DNA of 64,000 bases from Tahibacter aquaticus. Lineage in GTDB: Bacteria; Pseudomonadota; Gammaproteobacteria; Xanthomonadales; Rhodanobacteraceae. Positions 18,009 through 26,546 of the stretch are shown here, piece after piece (position 1 is the stretch's first letter; every line of letters starts with the position of its first letter). A model generated the notes under the pieces. That model worked only from the letters and a program-made list of their open reading frames with translations. It did not search any database and had not been told where the DNA came from. The stretch spans positions 62,001 through 126,000 of the forward strand of contig NZ_SNZH01000011.1 of assembly GCF_004363655.1 (NCBI RefSeq), written 5' to 3'. A program made the translations under genes and the position numbers.

Positions 18009-19913
18009 ATGCGCAGCACTTCCCTGAGCCTGGCGATAGGCCTCACCCTGGCAATCGGCCTGGCTGGCTGCAGCCAGAAATCTTCCCCGCTGCAAGACGG
18101 CGTCGTCAAAAAGGAAGACGACCGCGCCCAAGGCGAAGTGCAGGCGCAGCTGGCCGAAGCACGCGCCGACAAGGAAAAATCCGCCAGCGGCAAGGACGCC
18201 GCGATCCGCGACGAGATCGTCGCCGTCAGGCCGGTGACGCACCCCGAACCCGGCACGCCGCCACCGCCGGCGATGTCCCTGCCAAAACCTGCTACCGAAC
18301 TCGCGGCCCAGCCATTGGAAAGCCGCAAAGCCATCGACAACTATTCCGGCCTGATGCGTCACCGGGCCGTTCGCAGCACGACCCCAGCCGACGCCAAGGC
18401 CGGCGCCCCCGCGTTCACCAACGCGGCGCCGATGGTCACCGCACCGCCGGCCACCCCCGAACCAGCCAATACCGAACGCTATCAGGACCACGCCGACAAT
18501 CCGCTGCAGATTGCCGCCGACAACCCGGTGTCCACTTTTTCCATCGACGTCGACACCGGCAGCTATACCAACGTCCGGCGCATGCTCAATGCCAACCAGC
18601 TGCCGCCTTCCGACGCCGTTCGCGCCGAGGAATTTCTCAACTATTTCGACTACGGCTACGTTCCTCCGGCCCGGCGCGACGTACCGTTCAGCGTCACCAC
18701 CGAACTGGCCGCCGCGCCCTGGAATGCCGGACGCAAATTGCTGCTGGTCGGCATCAAGGGCTACGAAGTACCGCGCGGCGATATTCCGCCGTCCAATCTC
18801 GTCTTTCTGATCGACACCTCCGGCTCGATGAACTCATCGGACAAACTGCCGCTGCTGCGCGATGCCTTCAAGCAGCTGGTGCCGAACCTGCGCGAACAGG
18901 ATCGCGTTTCCATCGTCGTCTACGCCGGCAGTGCCGGCCTGGTGCTGCCGCCGACACCAGGCAACCAGCACCAGCGCATCCTGGAAGCCCTCGACGGCCT
19001 TTCCGCCGGCGGCTCTACCAACGGCGGCGCCGGCATCCAGCTGGCCTATGCCATGGCGAAACAGTCGCTGATCAAGGGCGGCGTCAACCGCGTCGTACTC
19101 GCCACCGACGGCGACTTCAACGTCGGCACCACCGACGACACGGCGCTGAAAACCCTGGTGGAAAACGAACGCAAGAACGGCGTCGCGCTGACCACGCTCG
19201 GCTTCGGCGCCGGCAACTACAACGAACAGCTGGCCGAACAGCTGGCCGACATCGGCAATGGCAACCACGCCTACATCGACACCCTGGCCGAAGCGCGCAA
19301 GGTACTGGTGGCGGAAGCCGGCTCCACCTTGTTCACCATCGCCAAGGACGTGAAGATCCAGGTCGAGTTCAACCCGGCCGTGGTCGCCGAATACCGCCTG
19401 ATCGGCTACGAAAACCGCGCCCTGCGCCGGGAAGATTTCAATAATGACAACGTGGACGCAGGCGAGATCGGCGCCGGCCACGACGTGACGGCGCTGTACG
19501 AGCTGAGCCTGGTCGGCGACGGCAGCGGCCAGGTCGATCCGCTGCGCTACGGCGGTGGCGACAAGCCGGCCAACAGCGTCGGCGCGGCAGAAATTGCGTT
19601 CGTCAAACTGCGCTACAAGCAGCCGGACGAAGACAACAGCCGCCTGATCGAGCGTCCGGTGCGCAAGAGCGAACTGCGCGACAGCGCCAGCGAAAACCTG
19701 CGTTTTGCCGCGGCAGTGGCGGCGTTTGCCGACAGCCTGCGCGGTGGCAGCCACCTGGGCAAATTCGACCTGGGCCAGGTAGCGGCTCTGGCGCGCAACG
19801 CCCGCGGCAAGGATGCGGACGGTTATCGCGCGGAATTCATCAAGCTGGTGGAAACGGCACAGCGGTTGAAAGGCGACGAGAAAGCGCAGGCAGTCGCGGT
19901 GATTGCGGATTGA
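18009..19913 (+). CDS. yfbK: YfbK-like von Willebrand factor A lipoprotein
   Basis: A 634-residue lipoprotein. The signal ends with lipobox LAGC (Cys at about residue 20). A low-complexity linker with Pro/Ala follows to about residue 170, then the N-terminal YfbK region (DNPLQIAADNPVSTFSIDVDTGSYTNVRRML), a VWA domain with intact MIDAS motif DTSGSM and the later TDGDFNVGTTD, and the C-terminal DUF3520-type region ending before RLKGDE. VWA domains bind ligands through a metal ion; the partner of YfbK proteins is unknown. GGAGC lies seven bases before the ATG at 18009, where the lipoprotein signal begins; the frame is open far upstream but that part is non-coding. Confidence 0.9.
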   Translation: MRSTSLSLAIGLTLAIGLAGCSQKSSPLQDGVVKKEDDRAQGEVQAQLAEARADKEKSASGKDAAIRDEIVAVRPVTHPEPGTPPPPAMSLPKPATELAAQPLESRKAIDNYSGLMRHRAVRSTTPADAKAGAPAFTNAAPMVTAPPATPEPANTERYQDHADNPLQIAADNPVSTFSIDVDTGSYTNVRRMLNANQLPPSDAVRAEEFLNYFDYGYVPPARRDVPFSVTTELAAAPWNAGRKLLLVGIKGYEVPRGDIPPSNLVFLIDTSGSMNSSDKLPLLRDAFKQLVPNLREQDRVSIVVYAGSAGLVLPPTPGNQHQRILEALDGLSAGGSTNGGAGIQLAYAMAKQSLIKGGVNRVVLATDGDFNVGTTDDTALKTLVENERKNGVALTTLGFGAGNYNEQLAEQLADIGNGNHAYIDTLAEARKVLVAEAGSTLFTIAKDVKIQVEFNPAVVAEYRLIGYENRALRREDFNNDNVDAGEIGAGHDVTALYELSLVGDGSGQVDPLRYGGGDKPANSVGAAEIAFVKLRYKQPDEDNSRLIERPVRKSELRDSASENLRFAAAVAAFADSLRGGSHLGKFDLGQVAALARNARGKDADGYRAEFIKLVETAQRLKGDEKAQAVAVIAD

Positions 19914-20123
19914 GGACGGATATCACGCCGGGTAGCGTCGATCTGCAGCGGTGCGTGAAGCCGTCGATCTGCGCCCTAAGCCCTTTCGTCCAAACGTTTT
20001 GGGGGGAGAGGGTTGGGAGAGGGGCAGGCATGGCTGCCAGGCCCGGCGTGTGATTTTCGGCGTACGCCACGCGTGTTTGTGCTATCGGCGACAAACGGAA
20101 TGTCGAGGAAGATTCAAGCGCCT

Positions 20124-20162
20124 GCACCCTCTCCCCCACGCTTCGCTTGGGGGAGAGGGTGC
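20124..20162. repeat. REP-like palindrome / possible terminator
   Basis: Perfect 15-bp arms starting GCACCCTCTCCCCCA with a nine-base loop. A related GGGGGGAGAGGG string lies at about 20000 and a looser CCCTCTCC copy near 26372, which suggests a dispersed repeat family. It sits between convergent genes and could terminate transcription from either side. Confidence 0.6.
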
Positions 20163-20273
20163 TTTCCTGCCTCTGAACCTTGTCGCCAGGACCATGGCTT
20201 TCCCTGTCTTTTCCCTATCATCAATAGCAAAAAATCTGATTTTCCATTCGGTACAAATCGTCCGGACAAATCC

Positions 20274-20915
20274 TTAGTGCTCTACCACCGTCCGCAACAG
20301 ATCACTGTCGAACATCGCCGCCGGCGAAATCACCGTCTCGTCCAACGGGATGCGCTCGCCGTAGCGCTGGCGCAACTTGGCCTTCACCACCGGCGTATCC
20401 AGGTCGAACTGGCGCAGCAGCTGGGTCTCTCCCAGGCGCACGCCGAACGCGCGCTGGTAGGCCTTCCACACCAGCTCGGAGCAATAGATGCGCTGGTCCG
20501 ACCACTCGAATGTCAGGTCATACGGTTTGCCCTGCAGGGCCAGCGCTTCGCGGCGCAAGCGCGCCGCGCCGTGCGCGTCGAGCCGCGTATCCGCTTCGGT
20601 CCAGCGTTTGGCGACGTAATGTCCGCCATCGCCCCGCGCGATCCATTGCGGCAGCGGCGTGAACTTCACCGTGGCCGCCGCTTCCAGCACAAACGGTTTG
20701 CCGTCCTGGTGCAGCACCAGCCCCATATGGCTATAGCGCGAGTGCGTGGCACGCTGGATGGCGGCGCTCTGCGCCGAGCGCGAGGTGTGGAAGAGGATGT
20801 CGCCATCGCGCAAGGCCGGCTCGGCCGCGTAGGCGCCTGGCAGCAAAACAAACAGGCCCAACAGCAGGGTGCAGATAACCAGAGAACGATGCAAAGTAGG
20901 GGCAACCATCGACAT
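20274..20915 (-). CDS. YiiX-like permuted papain-fold amidase/peptidase, exported
   Basis: A 213-residue protein with a signal peptide (SLVICTLLLGLFVLLPGAYA). The mature part starts LRDGDILFHTSRSAQSAAIQRATHSRYSHMGLVL and later has IYCSELVWKAYQRAFG. This H-then-C order (His in SRYSHMG, Cys in IYCSELV) is that of the circularly permuted NlpC/P60-like YiiX/YaeF group, cysteine hydrolases acting on amide bonds. Likely periplasmic. The ATG at 20915 has CGGAG ten bases upstream; ATG 20909 is an alternative. Its start is only 15 bases from that of the divergent hydrolase gene. Confidence 0.85.
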   Translation of the reverse strand: MSMVAPTLHRSLVICTLLLGLFVLLPGAYAAEPALRDGDILFHTSRSAQSAAIQRATHSRYSHMGLVLHQDGKPFVLEAAATVKFTPLPQWIARGDGGHYVAKRWTEADTRLDAHGAARLRREALALQGKPYDLTFEWSDQRIYCSELVWKAYQRAFGVRLGETQLLRQFDLDTPVVKAKLRQRYGERIPLDETVISPAAMFDSDLLRTVVEH

Positions 20916-20930
20916 GGGTGAACTGCTCCG

Positions 20931-21758
20931 ATGAACGTCCTGCGACGAATGGCCGTGGCCGCGCTGGCCCTGGCCGTTCTGGCCTACGCCGCCTACGCCG
21001 CCCTGTTCTATACCGCGCAGCGCCAGCTGTTGTTTCCGCTGGCCGATACCGTCCGCCATCCGTTCCGCACCGCTCTCACGACACCGGCGCAGCTGGTCGA
21101 GCCGACCGTATCGTTCGGCCATGCCCGCGGCGTGTTTCTGCCCGCTGCGGCCACACCGGCACCGGCCCTGCTGTTTTTCCACGGCAACGGCGAAACCATC
21201 GACCAGCACCTCGATACGCTCGCCGCGCTGAACACGCTGGGCCTGAATGTATTCCTGCTCGAACTGCCGGGCTATGCCGGCGCCGACGGTGCACCGACCT
21301 TCGACAGCCTGGTCGAGGCATCGACCGCCGCCTACGACTGGCTGGCCCAGGACAGCCGCGTGGACAAGCGCAAAATCGTCGCCTTCGGCCGCTCCATCGG
21401 CGGCGCGCCCGCGGCGGAGCTGTCGCGGCATCGGCCGCTGGCGGCGCTGGTCTTGCTGTCGACGTTTGCCTCCACCGCCGACCTGGCGCGGGATCACTTC
21501 TTGCCGCCGTTCCTCGCGCTGGACCCGTTCGACAGTGCCGCGCGCATCCGCGAATTCTCCGGCGCGGTGCTGCTGATGCACGGCGACAACGACGAGGTCA
21601 TTCCGGCCGCGCATGCGCGCAGGATGGCCGGTGCATCGCCGCGTGCGCAGCTGCACACGGAACCCTGCGGACATAACGACTGCCGCTATTTCGGCGCCGC
21701 GCTGCTGCCGTTGCTGCGGACCTTCCTGCAGGCGCACCAGGTATTGCCCACACCATGA
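20931..21758 (+). CDS. Alpha/beta hydrolase, membrane-anchored (BEM46-like)
   Basis: A 275-residue serine hydrolase with an N-terminal membrane anchor or signal (about residues 7-28, ALALAVLAYAAYAALFY). The oxyanion region is FFHGNGET, the nucleophile elbow GRSIGG, the acid in LMHGDNDEV and the His in CGHNDCRYF. This layout matches BEM46/FrsA-like hydrolases whose substrate is unknown. It overlaps the next gene by four bases (ATGA), so the two are translated together. Start codon at 20931 gives the full anchor; an ATG at 20949 is also possible. Confidence 0.85.
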   Translation: MNVLRRMAVAALALAVLAYAAYAALFYTAQRQLLFPLADTVRHPFRTALTTPAQLVEPTVSFGHARGVFLPAAATPAPALLFFHGNGETIDQHLDTLAALNTLGLNVFLLELPGYAGADGAPTFDSLVEASTAAYDWLAQDSRVDKRKIVAFGRSIGGAPAAELSRHRPLAALVLLSTFASTADLARDHFLPPFLALDPFDSAARIREFSGAVLLMHGDNDEVIPAAHARRMAGASPRAQLHTEPCGHNDCRYFGAALLPLLRTFLQAHQVLPTP

Positions 21759-22387
21759 TCAAGCTATCTGCGCCTAGCCATCGTTGTCTGTCGATAGGCG
21801 CGGCGATACTGCTGTCGCTGGTCAGTTTTGCGACGCCGGCACAAAAACCCGCCGCAACGGTATTCCCCGACAACCTGCTCGCCGCCGCGCAGCAGCAGAT
21901 CGGCGTGACGCTGTACTACGACGCCGCCTACGCGCGCCTGGCCTATCCGAACGGCGACGTGCCGCGGGTGCGCGGTGTCTGCACCGACGTGCTGATCCGC
22001 GCCTATCGCGCGCTGGGCATCGACCTGCAGCAGCGCGTACACGAAGACATGCGCGCGGCCTGGGCGGCTTATCCCAAGCTCTGGGGCCTGCGCGGCACCG
22101 ACCGCAATATCGACCACCGCCGCGTGCCCAACCTGGCCACCTTCTTCACGCGTCACGGCAAGGTACTGAAGGTGAGCCAGACCGATGCCGCCCTGTACCA
22201 GGCCGGCGATATCGTCACCTGGCGCCTGCCCAGCGGCGTGCCGCACATCGGCCTGGTTGCCGCACGCCGTTACGGCGGACGGCCGCTGATCGTGCACAAC
22301 ATCGGCGGCGGCACGCAGCTGGAAGACATGCTGTTCGACTACACCATCACCGGCCACTACCGCTTCGAGCCCACGGCCGCCCCCTAG
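21755..22387 (+). CDS. DUF1287 (YijF-like) exported protein
   Basis: A 210-residue protein with a signal peptide (about 1-30, ending PAQ) and the DUF1287 domain: QQQIGVTLYYDAAYARLAYPNGDVP, RGVCTDVLIRAYRALGIDLQ, MRAAWAAYPKLWGL and DIVTWRLPSGVPHIGLVA. The conserved Cys in GVCTDV and His in PHIGLV give a Cys-His pair like that of NlpC/P60-type hydrolases, so this could be a cell-wall amidase-like enzyme; activity is not established for the family. It is coupled to the alpha/beta hydrolase gene by a four-base overlap. Confidence 0.85.
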   Translation: MIKLSAPSHRCLSIGAAILLSLVSFATPAQKPAATVFPDNLLAAAQQQIGVTLYYDAAYARLAYPNGDVPRVRGVCTDVLIRAYRALGIDLQQRVHEDMRAAWAAYPKLWGLRGTDRNIDHRRVPNLATFFTRHGKVLKVSQTDAALYQAGDIVTWRLPSGVPHIGLVAARRYGGRPLIVHNIGGGTQLEDMLFDYTITGHYRFEPTAAP

Positions 22388-22420
22388 GCGGCCGCGGGCC
22401 AAGCCGCGCATCGTTCGCGC

Positions 22421-24151
22421 TTACTTCGCCTTCGGCAGCAGCGCGGCGCGATCGGGCAGGTTCACCGGTACGCCGTCAGCGTTGCAGCTGCCGCTGGCGC
22501 ACAGCTGCTTGCGCAGCAGCGGCGCGCTCTGCACGATGATGTGGAAAATGACATTTTGTTCCAGCTCGCCGTGGAAGGCCTGCGCGCCGGGGCCGCGCGC
22601 GAAGATGGCCACGTCTTCGCCGCCATGGCTTTCGCTCATGAACGGCACCACCGATTCCTGCATGTAGTCCGGCGCCTGGGTATCGACCTTGCGCAGGTCG
22701 GGCCGCGCCGTCGACGGGCCCTGCAGCTTCTTGTAGTAGTGCGGATAGGTCTTGGGGCCTTGCGGCTGGCTGTCGCTGGGGCCGGTATAGCCCGGGCCGT
22801 TGGCATAGCCCAGCGTGGTATACGGCAGGCCGAGCTGGTCCAGCGCCAGCGCTTCGCCGGAGTCCTCGAAATCCGACCCGCCGTGGACCAGGCCGAGGAT
22901 GGGATTGCCGCGCTGCGGATAGCCGGAGAAATACATCGTGTGGGAATGATCCGACGTGACGACGATCAGCGTATCCGCGGCATCGGTATCGTCCATCGCC
23001 GCCTGGATCGCGTCGGAAAACGCGATGGTGTCGGTCAGCGCGCGATAGGCATTGCCCGCATGGTGGCCGTGGTCGATGCGGCCGCCTTCCACCATGAGGA
23101 AATAGCCCTTCGGATTCTTCTTCAGGATCTTCAGCGCCGTGCGCGTCATCTCGGCCAGGCTGGGTTCGTCGGCGGCGACGCGGCCCTTTTCCTCGGGCGG
23201 ATTCAGCCGGTCATGGTCAAAGCGCATGTGCGAACGCTCGAACAGGCCGAGCAGGTGCGTGGTCGCACCAATATCCACCTTGTCGAACTGTTCCTTGTTC
23301 CACACGTAGCTGGCGCCCGGGCGGGCGCTCCACTGGGCGATCAGGTCGTGCTGGTCCAGGCGCTTGCCCGGGCGGCCGGGTTCTTCCGGATCGCGCTGGG
23401 TGGGCAGCATGAAGTTTTCGCGGCCGCCGCCGAGTGCCACTTCCAGGCCGTTGCCGAAGGGCTGCTCCACCAGCTGGCGGGCGAAGTCCAGGCAGTCGCC
23501 GCCCTTGGGCGAATTGGCCACGTCCACGTCACCTTCCCAGTTGCGCTCGGGCAGGTGGCCATAGGTCGCCGCCGGCGTGGCATGGGTGATCTTGGTCGTG
23601 GTCACCGCGCCGGTGGACAGGCCGGCGAGTTCGGCCAGCTCCAGCCCGCTGAGCAGCTCATCGCCCTTGCTGGAAGCGCAATCGGCGCGGTCGGCGCCCT
23701 GGCCCACGCCGATGAAGCCGGCCTTGGTCTTTACGCCCGACATGATCGCCGTCATGGTGCCGGCAGAATCCGGCGTCTGCGAATCGGTTTCGTAGGTGCG
23801 GCTCAGCGCGGTGTAAGGCAGCGTCTCGAACGACAGCCGCGCGCTTTCGCCGTCCTTGCCCTGGCGCTGGCCGAGCAGGATATGCGCCGCGGCAATGGTC
23901 GGAATGCTCATGCCATCGCCGAGGAACACGATCACGTTCTTCGCCCGCGGCGGCGTGGCGCCGACATTGGCGTGGGCAGCGGCGGCACCGGCAGTGAACC
24001 ACCACGCCGCGGTTTCCTGCTGCGGCCGCTGGATCTGCGGCACCGCAATCGGCGTCAGCGTAGCGGACGCGTGCGGCGATGCGGTGGGTTGGCTGGCACA
24101 GGCGGTCAGGCCCAGCGCCAGCAGGCAGGGCAGCGGATGCAGTCGCTTCAC
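22421..24151 (-). CDS. Alkaline phosphatase (PhoA superfamily), lipoprotein
   Basis: A 576-residue phosphomonoesterase releasing phosphate from organic esters at the cell surface. The GTG at 24151 is chosen because GGGAGA lies five bases before it and the resulting N-terminus is a lipoprotein signal with LTAC at residue 18; longer frames have no signal. Metal and catalytic motifs are present: FLGDGMS, the phosphoserine Ser129 in TPDSAGTMTA, KITHATPA, EGGRIDHGHHAG and VTSDHSH, and a final SHGGEDVAI. All match two-zinc/one-magnesium alkaline phosphatases. It is divergent from cpdB-like gene, another phosphate-releasing lipoprotein. Confidence 0.9.
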   Translation of the reverse strand: MKRLHPLPCLLALGLTACASQPTASPHASATLTPIAVPQIQRPQQETAAWWFTAGAAAAHANVGATPPRAKNVIVFLGDGMSIPTIAAAHILLGQRQGKDGESARLSFETLPYTALSRTYETDSQTPDSAGTMTAIMSGVKTKAGFIGVGQGADRADCASSKGDELLSGLELAELAGLSTGAVTTTKITHATPAATYGHLPERNWEGDVDVANSPKGGDCLDFARQLVEQPFGNGLEVALGGGRENFMLPTQRDPEEPGRPGKRLDQHDLIAQWSARPGASYVWNKEQFDKVDIGATTHLLGLFERSHMRFDHDRLNPPEEKGRVAADEPSLAEMTRTALKILKKNPKGYFLMVEGGRIDHGHHAGNAYRALTDTIAFSDAIQAAMDDTDAADTLIVVTSDHSHTMYFSGYPQRGNPILGLVHGGSDFEDSGEALALDQLGLPYTTLGYANGPGYTGPSDSQPQGPKTYPHYYKKLQGPSTARPDLRKVDTQAPDYMQESVVPFMSESHGGEDVAIFARGPGAQAFHGELEQNVIFHIIVQSAPLLRKQLCASGSCNADGVPVNLPDRAALLPKAK

Positions 24152-24335
24152 GGTGGTCTCCCGGTCGAATTCGCAAAGTAAGTGGCCAGTGTGACAGCCC
24201 GGCGGCACGCGCACTATGGGGCCAGGGTTGGGCTGCAGGCCCATCGGCGGAAGGTGGGCCGTCACGGCCCGGACATGCGGCCAGGCGCATGCCGGTGCTA
24301 AGGTGCGCGCCCAACCTCCAGCCTGCGCAGCCGCC

Positions 24336-26327
24336 ATGCACCGTCTCCTGCTTGCCTTCAGCGTCGCCGCCACCCTCGCCGCCTGCACCAGCGGCGGCCA
24401 CAAGAAAGGCCCGCAACTCGAGGACGGCGCCCGCGCCGACGTGGCCCTGCTGGAGACCACCGACCTGCACGCCAACGTGCTCAGCTTCGACTATTTCAAA
24501 GGCGTGCAAGACCCGACCCTGGGCTTCGAACGCGTCGCCACGCTGATCCGCGCCGCACGCAAGGAATACCCCAACACCTTCCTGTTCGACGACGGCGACA
24601 CCATCCAGGGCACCGCCCTGTCCGACCACCAGGCCCTGGCCGAGCGCCTGCCCTGCACGGAAAAGCTCGCCACCTACAAGGCCATGGATGCGCTGGGCTA
24701 CGACGCCGCCACCATCGGCAACCACGAATTCAACTACGGCCTGGATTTCCTCGCCCAGGTCACCGGCGCGCGCATGAACGCCGACGGTGTCGATGCACAG
24801 GACTGCGTCGGCCCAACCTTCCCGTTCGTGCTGTCCAACGTGTTCTCGGCGCGCGACGGCAAGCCGATCTACCAACCCTTCCTGGTGGTGGAAAAAACCA
24901 TCACCGCGTACACGCCCGACGGCAGCGCGCTGAGCGTGCCGCTGCGCGTCGGCGTGCTGGGCTTTGCGCCGCCGCCGATTCTCAAATGGGACAAACGCAA
25001 CCTCGAAGGCAAGGTGACCACGATGGGCGTGGTCGAGGCCGCGCAGAAATACCTGCCGCCCCTGCGCGCGCAGAACGTAGACCTGGTCGTCACCGTGTCG
25101 CACGGCGGGCTGAACCCCGACACCTACAGCGACACCATGGAAAACGCCAACTGGCATCTGGCCGGCGTCGCCGGCATCGACGCCATCCTGCTCGGCCACA
25201 GCCACGACACCTTCCCCAACGCCAGCAACCCCAAGTCGCGCTTCAACAGCATGGCCGAGGTGGACAACGAACGCGGCTTCGTGCGCGGCGTGCCCGCCGT
25301 GATGGGCAGCTTCTGGGGCAAGGGCCTGGGCGTGATCAAACTGGCGCTGGAACGCAAGGACGGCCGCTGGCAGATCGCCAAGGACAAAAGCTACAGCGAA
25401 GTGCGGCCGATCTGTCCCAAGGACCACGAGTGCGTGCCCGCCGACGGCGAAATCGCCAAACTGGTCGACCGCGAACACCGCGCCACCATCGCCTGGGTCG
25501 AGACCGCGATCGGCCAGACCGACTATCACCTCAGCACCTATTTCGCCGACCAGGGCGACGTGAGCGCCCTGGGCGTGATCAACGCCGCCCAGCGCGACTT
25601 CACCCGCGACTGGATCAAGAGCGAACGCCCCGACCTGGCCAACATCCCGGTGCTGTCCGCCGCCGCCGCGTTCAAGGCCGGCTTCGCCGGGCCGGAAGAC
25701 TACAGCGACGTCAAGCCCGGCAAGGTCACCATCAAGAGCGCGGCCGATCTCTACCTGTATCCGAACACCATCGCCGCCGTGCAGATCGACGGCGCCATCC
25801 TCAAGGGCTGGCTGGAAAAATCCGCCGAACGCTTCAACAAGGTCGACACCACCTCGGCCGAGCCGCAGGCGATGATCAACACCCGCGTACCGACCTACAA
25901 CTTCGACGTGATCCAGGGCGAGCTGCTCTACACCATCGACCTGACCCGCGCCCCCGGCCAGCGCATCGTCAAGCTCGACTACCAGGGCAAGCCGGTAGAC
26001 CCCAAGCAGCCCTTCCTCGTCGCCACCAACAACTACCGCGCCAGCGGCAGCGGCAGCATTCCGGGGCTGGACGGCAAGAACATCGTGTTGTCCGCCGAAG
26101 TGACCAACCGCGACGTGGTGATCGCCTGGCTCAAGGCGCATCCGCAACTCACGCGCCGCGACATCGAAGCCAGCCCGGTGCGCTTCGTGCCGCTGAAACT
26201 CAAGGCCCCGCTGACCTTCCGCAGCCGCGCCGGCCAGGCCGACGTGGCCAAGGGCAACGGCGTGCGCGGCATCAGCCAGATCAAGGACAACGGCGATGGG
26301 ACGGCAACTTATGGCTTCATGCCGTAA
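24336..26327 (+). CDS. cpdB: 2',3'-cyclic-nucleotide 2'-phosphodiesterase/3'-nucleotidase, lipoprotein (CpdB-like)
   Basis: A 663-residue calcineurin-like metallophosphoesterase plus 5'-nucleotidase C-terminal domain. A lipoprotein signal ends LAAC. Metal motifs in order: ETTDLHANV, FDDGDTIQGT, TIGNHEFNYG, TVSHGG and LLGHSHDTFP; the C-terminal substrate domain contains YLYPNTIAAVQIDG and TNNYRASGSGSIPGL, characteristic of CpdB. It turns 2',3'-cyclic nucleotides into nucleosides and phosphate. Canonical CpdB is a soluble periplasmic protein, so the lipobox is a variation. With the divergent alkaline phosphatase it forms a phosphate-scavenging pair; the 184 bases between the starts show no clear Pho box. 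Confidence 0.9.
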   Translation: MHRLLLAFSVAATLAACTSGGHKKGPQLEDGARADVALLETTDLHANVLSFDYFKGVQDPTLGFERVATLIRAARKEYPNTFLFDDGDTIQGTALSDHQALAERLPCTEKLATYKAMDALGYDAATIGNHEFNYGLDFLAQVTGARMNADGVDAQDCVGPTFPFVLSNVFSARDGKPIYQPFLVVEKTITAYTPDGSALSVPLRVGVLGFAPPPILKWDKRNLEGKVTTMGVVEAAQKYLPPLRAQNVDLVVTVSHGGLNPDTYSDTMENANWHLAGVAGIDAILLGHSHDTFPNASNPKSRFNSMAEVDNERGFVRGVPAVMGSFWGKGLGVIKLALERKDGRWQIAKDKSYSEVRPICPKDHECVPADGEIAKLVDREHRATIAWVETAIGQTDYHLSTYFADQGDVSALGVINAAQRDFTRDWIKSERPDLANIPVLSAAAAFKAGFAGPEDYSDVKPGKVTIKSAADLYLYPNTIAAVQIDGAILKGWLEKSAERFNKVDTTSAEPQAMINTRVPTYNFDVIQGELLYTIDLTRAPGQRIVKLDYQGKPVDPKQPFLVATNNYRASGSGSIPGLDGKNIVLSAEVTNRDVVIAWLKAHPQLTRRDIEASPVRFVPLKLKAPLTFRSRAGQADVAKGNGVRGISQIKDNGDGTATYGFMP

Positions 26328-26480
26328 GAGCGTCTAGCAAGAAGCTATCCGTTCCGACAGGCTTGGCTTGAGCCCTCTCCTTCAAGGGGGTGAAGGTGAG
26401 GGGCTAACGGCTAGCAAGTCTGCCGTTTTGTCAGACGCGCCCAAGACTTGGCAAACAACCGATACCCATGAACACGATGC

Positions 26481-26506
26481 CAGCGCAGGGCCAAAACCCT
26501 GCGCTG
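26481..26506. other. Perfect hairpin upstream of ubiA
   Basis: Ten-bp arms CAGCGCAGGG and CCCTGCGCTG with a six-base loop ccaaaa. It has no T-tract, so it could be an operator or a leader structure rather than a terminator. A TACACT hexamer at 26535-26540 lies only six bases before the ubiA ATG. Confidence 0.5.
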
Positions 26507-26546
26507 AGTCCGCCGCGTCGGCAGCCAGCCTCGCTACACTCGCGGC

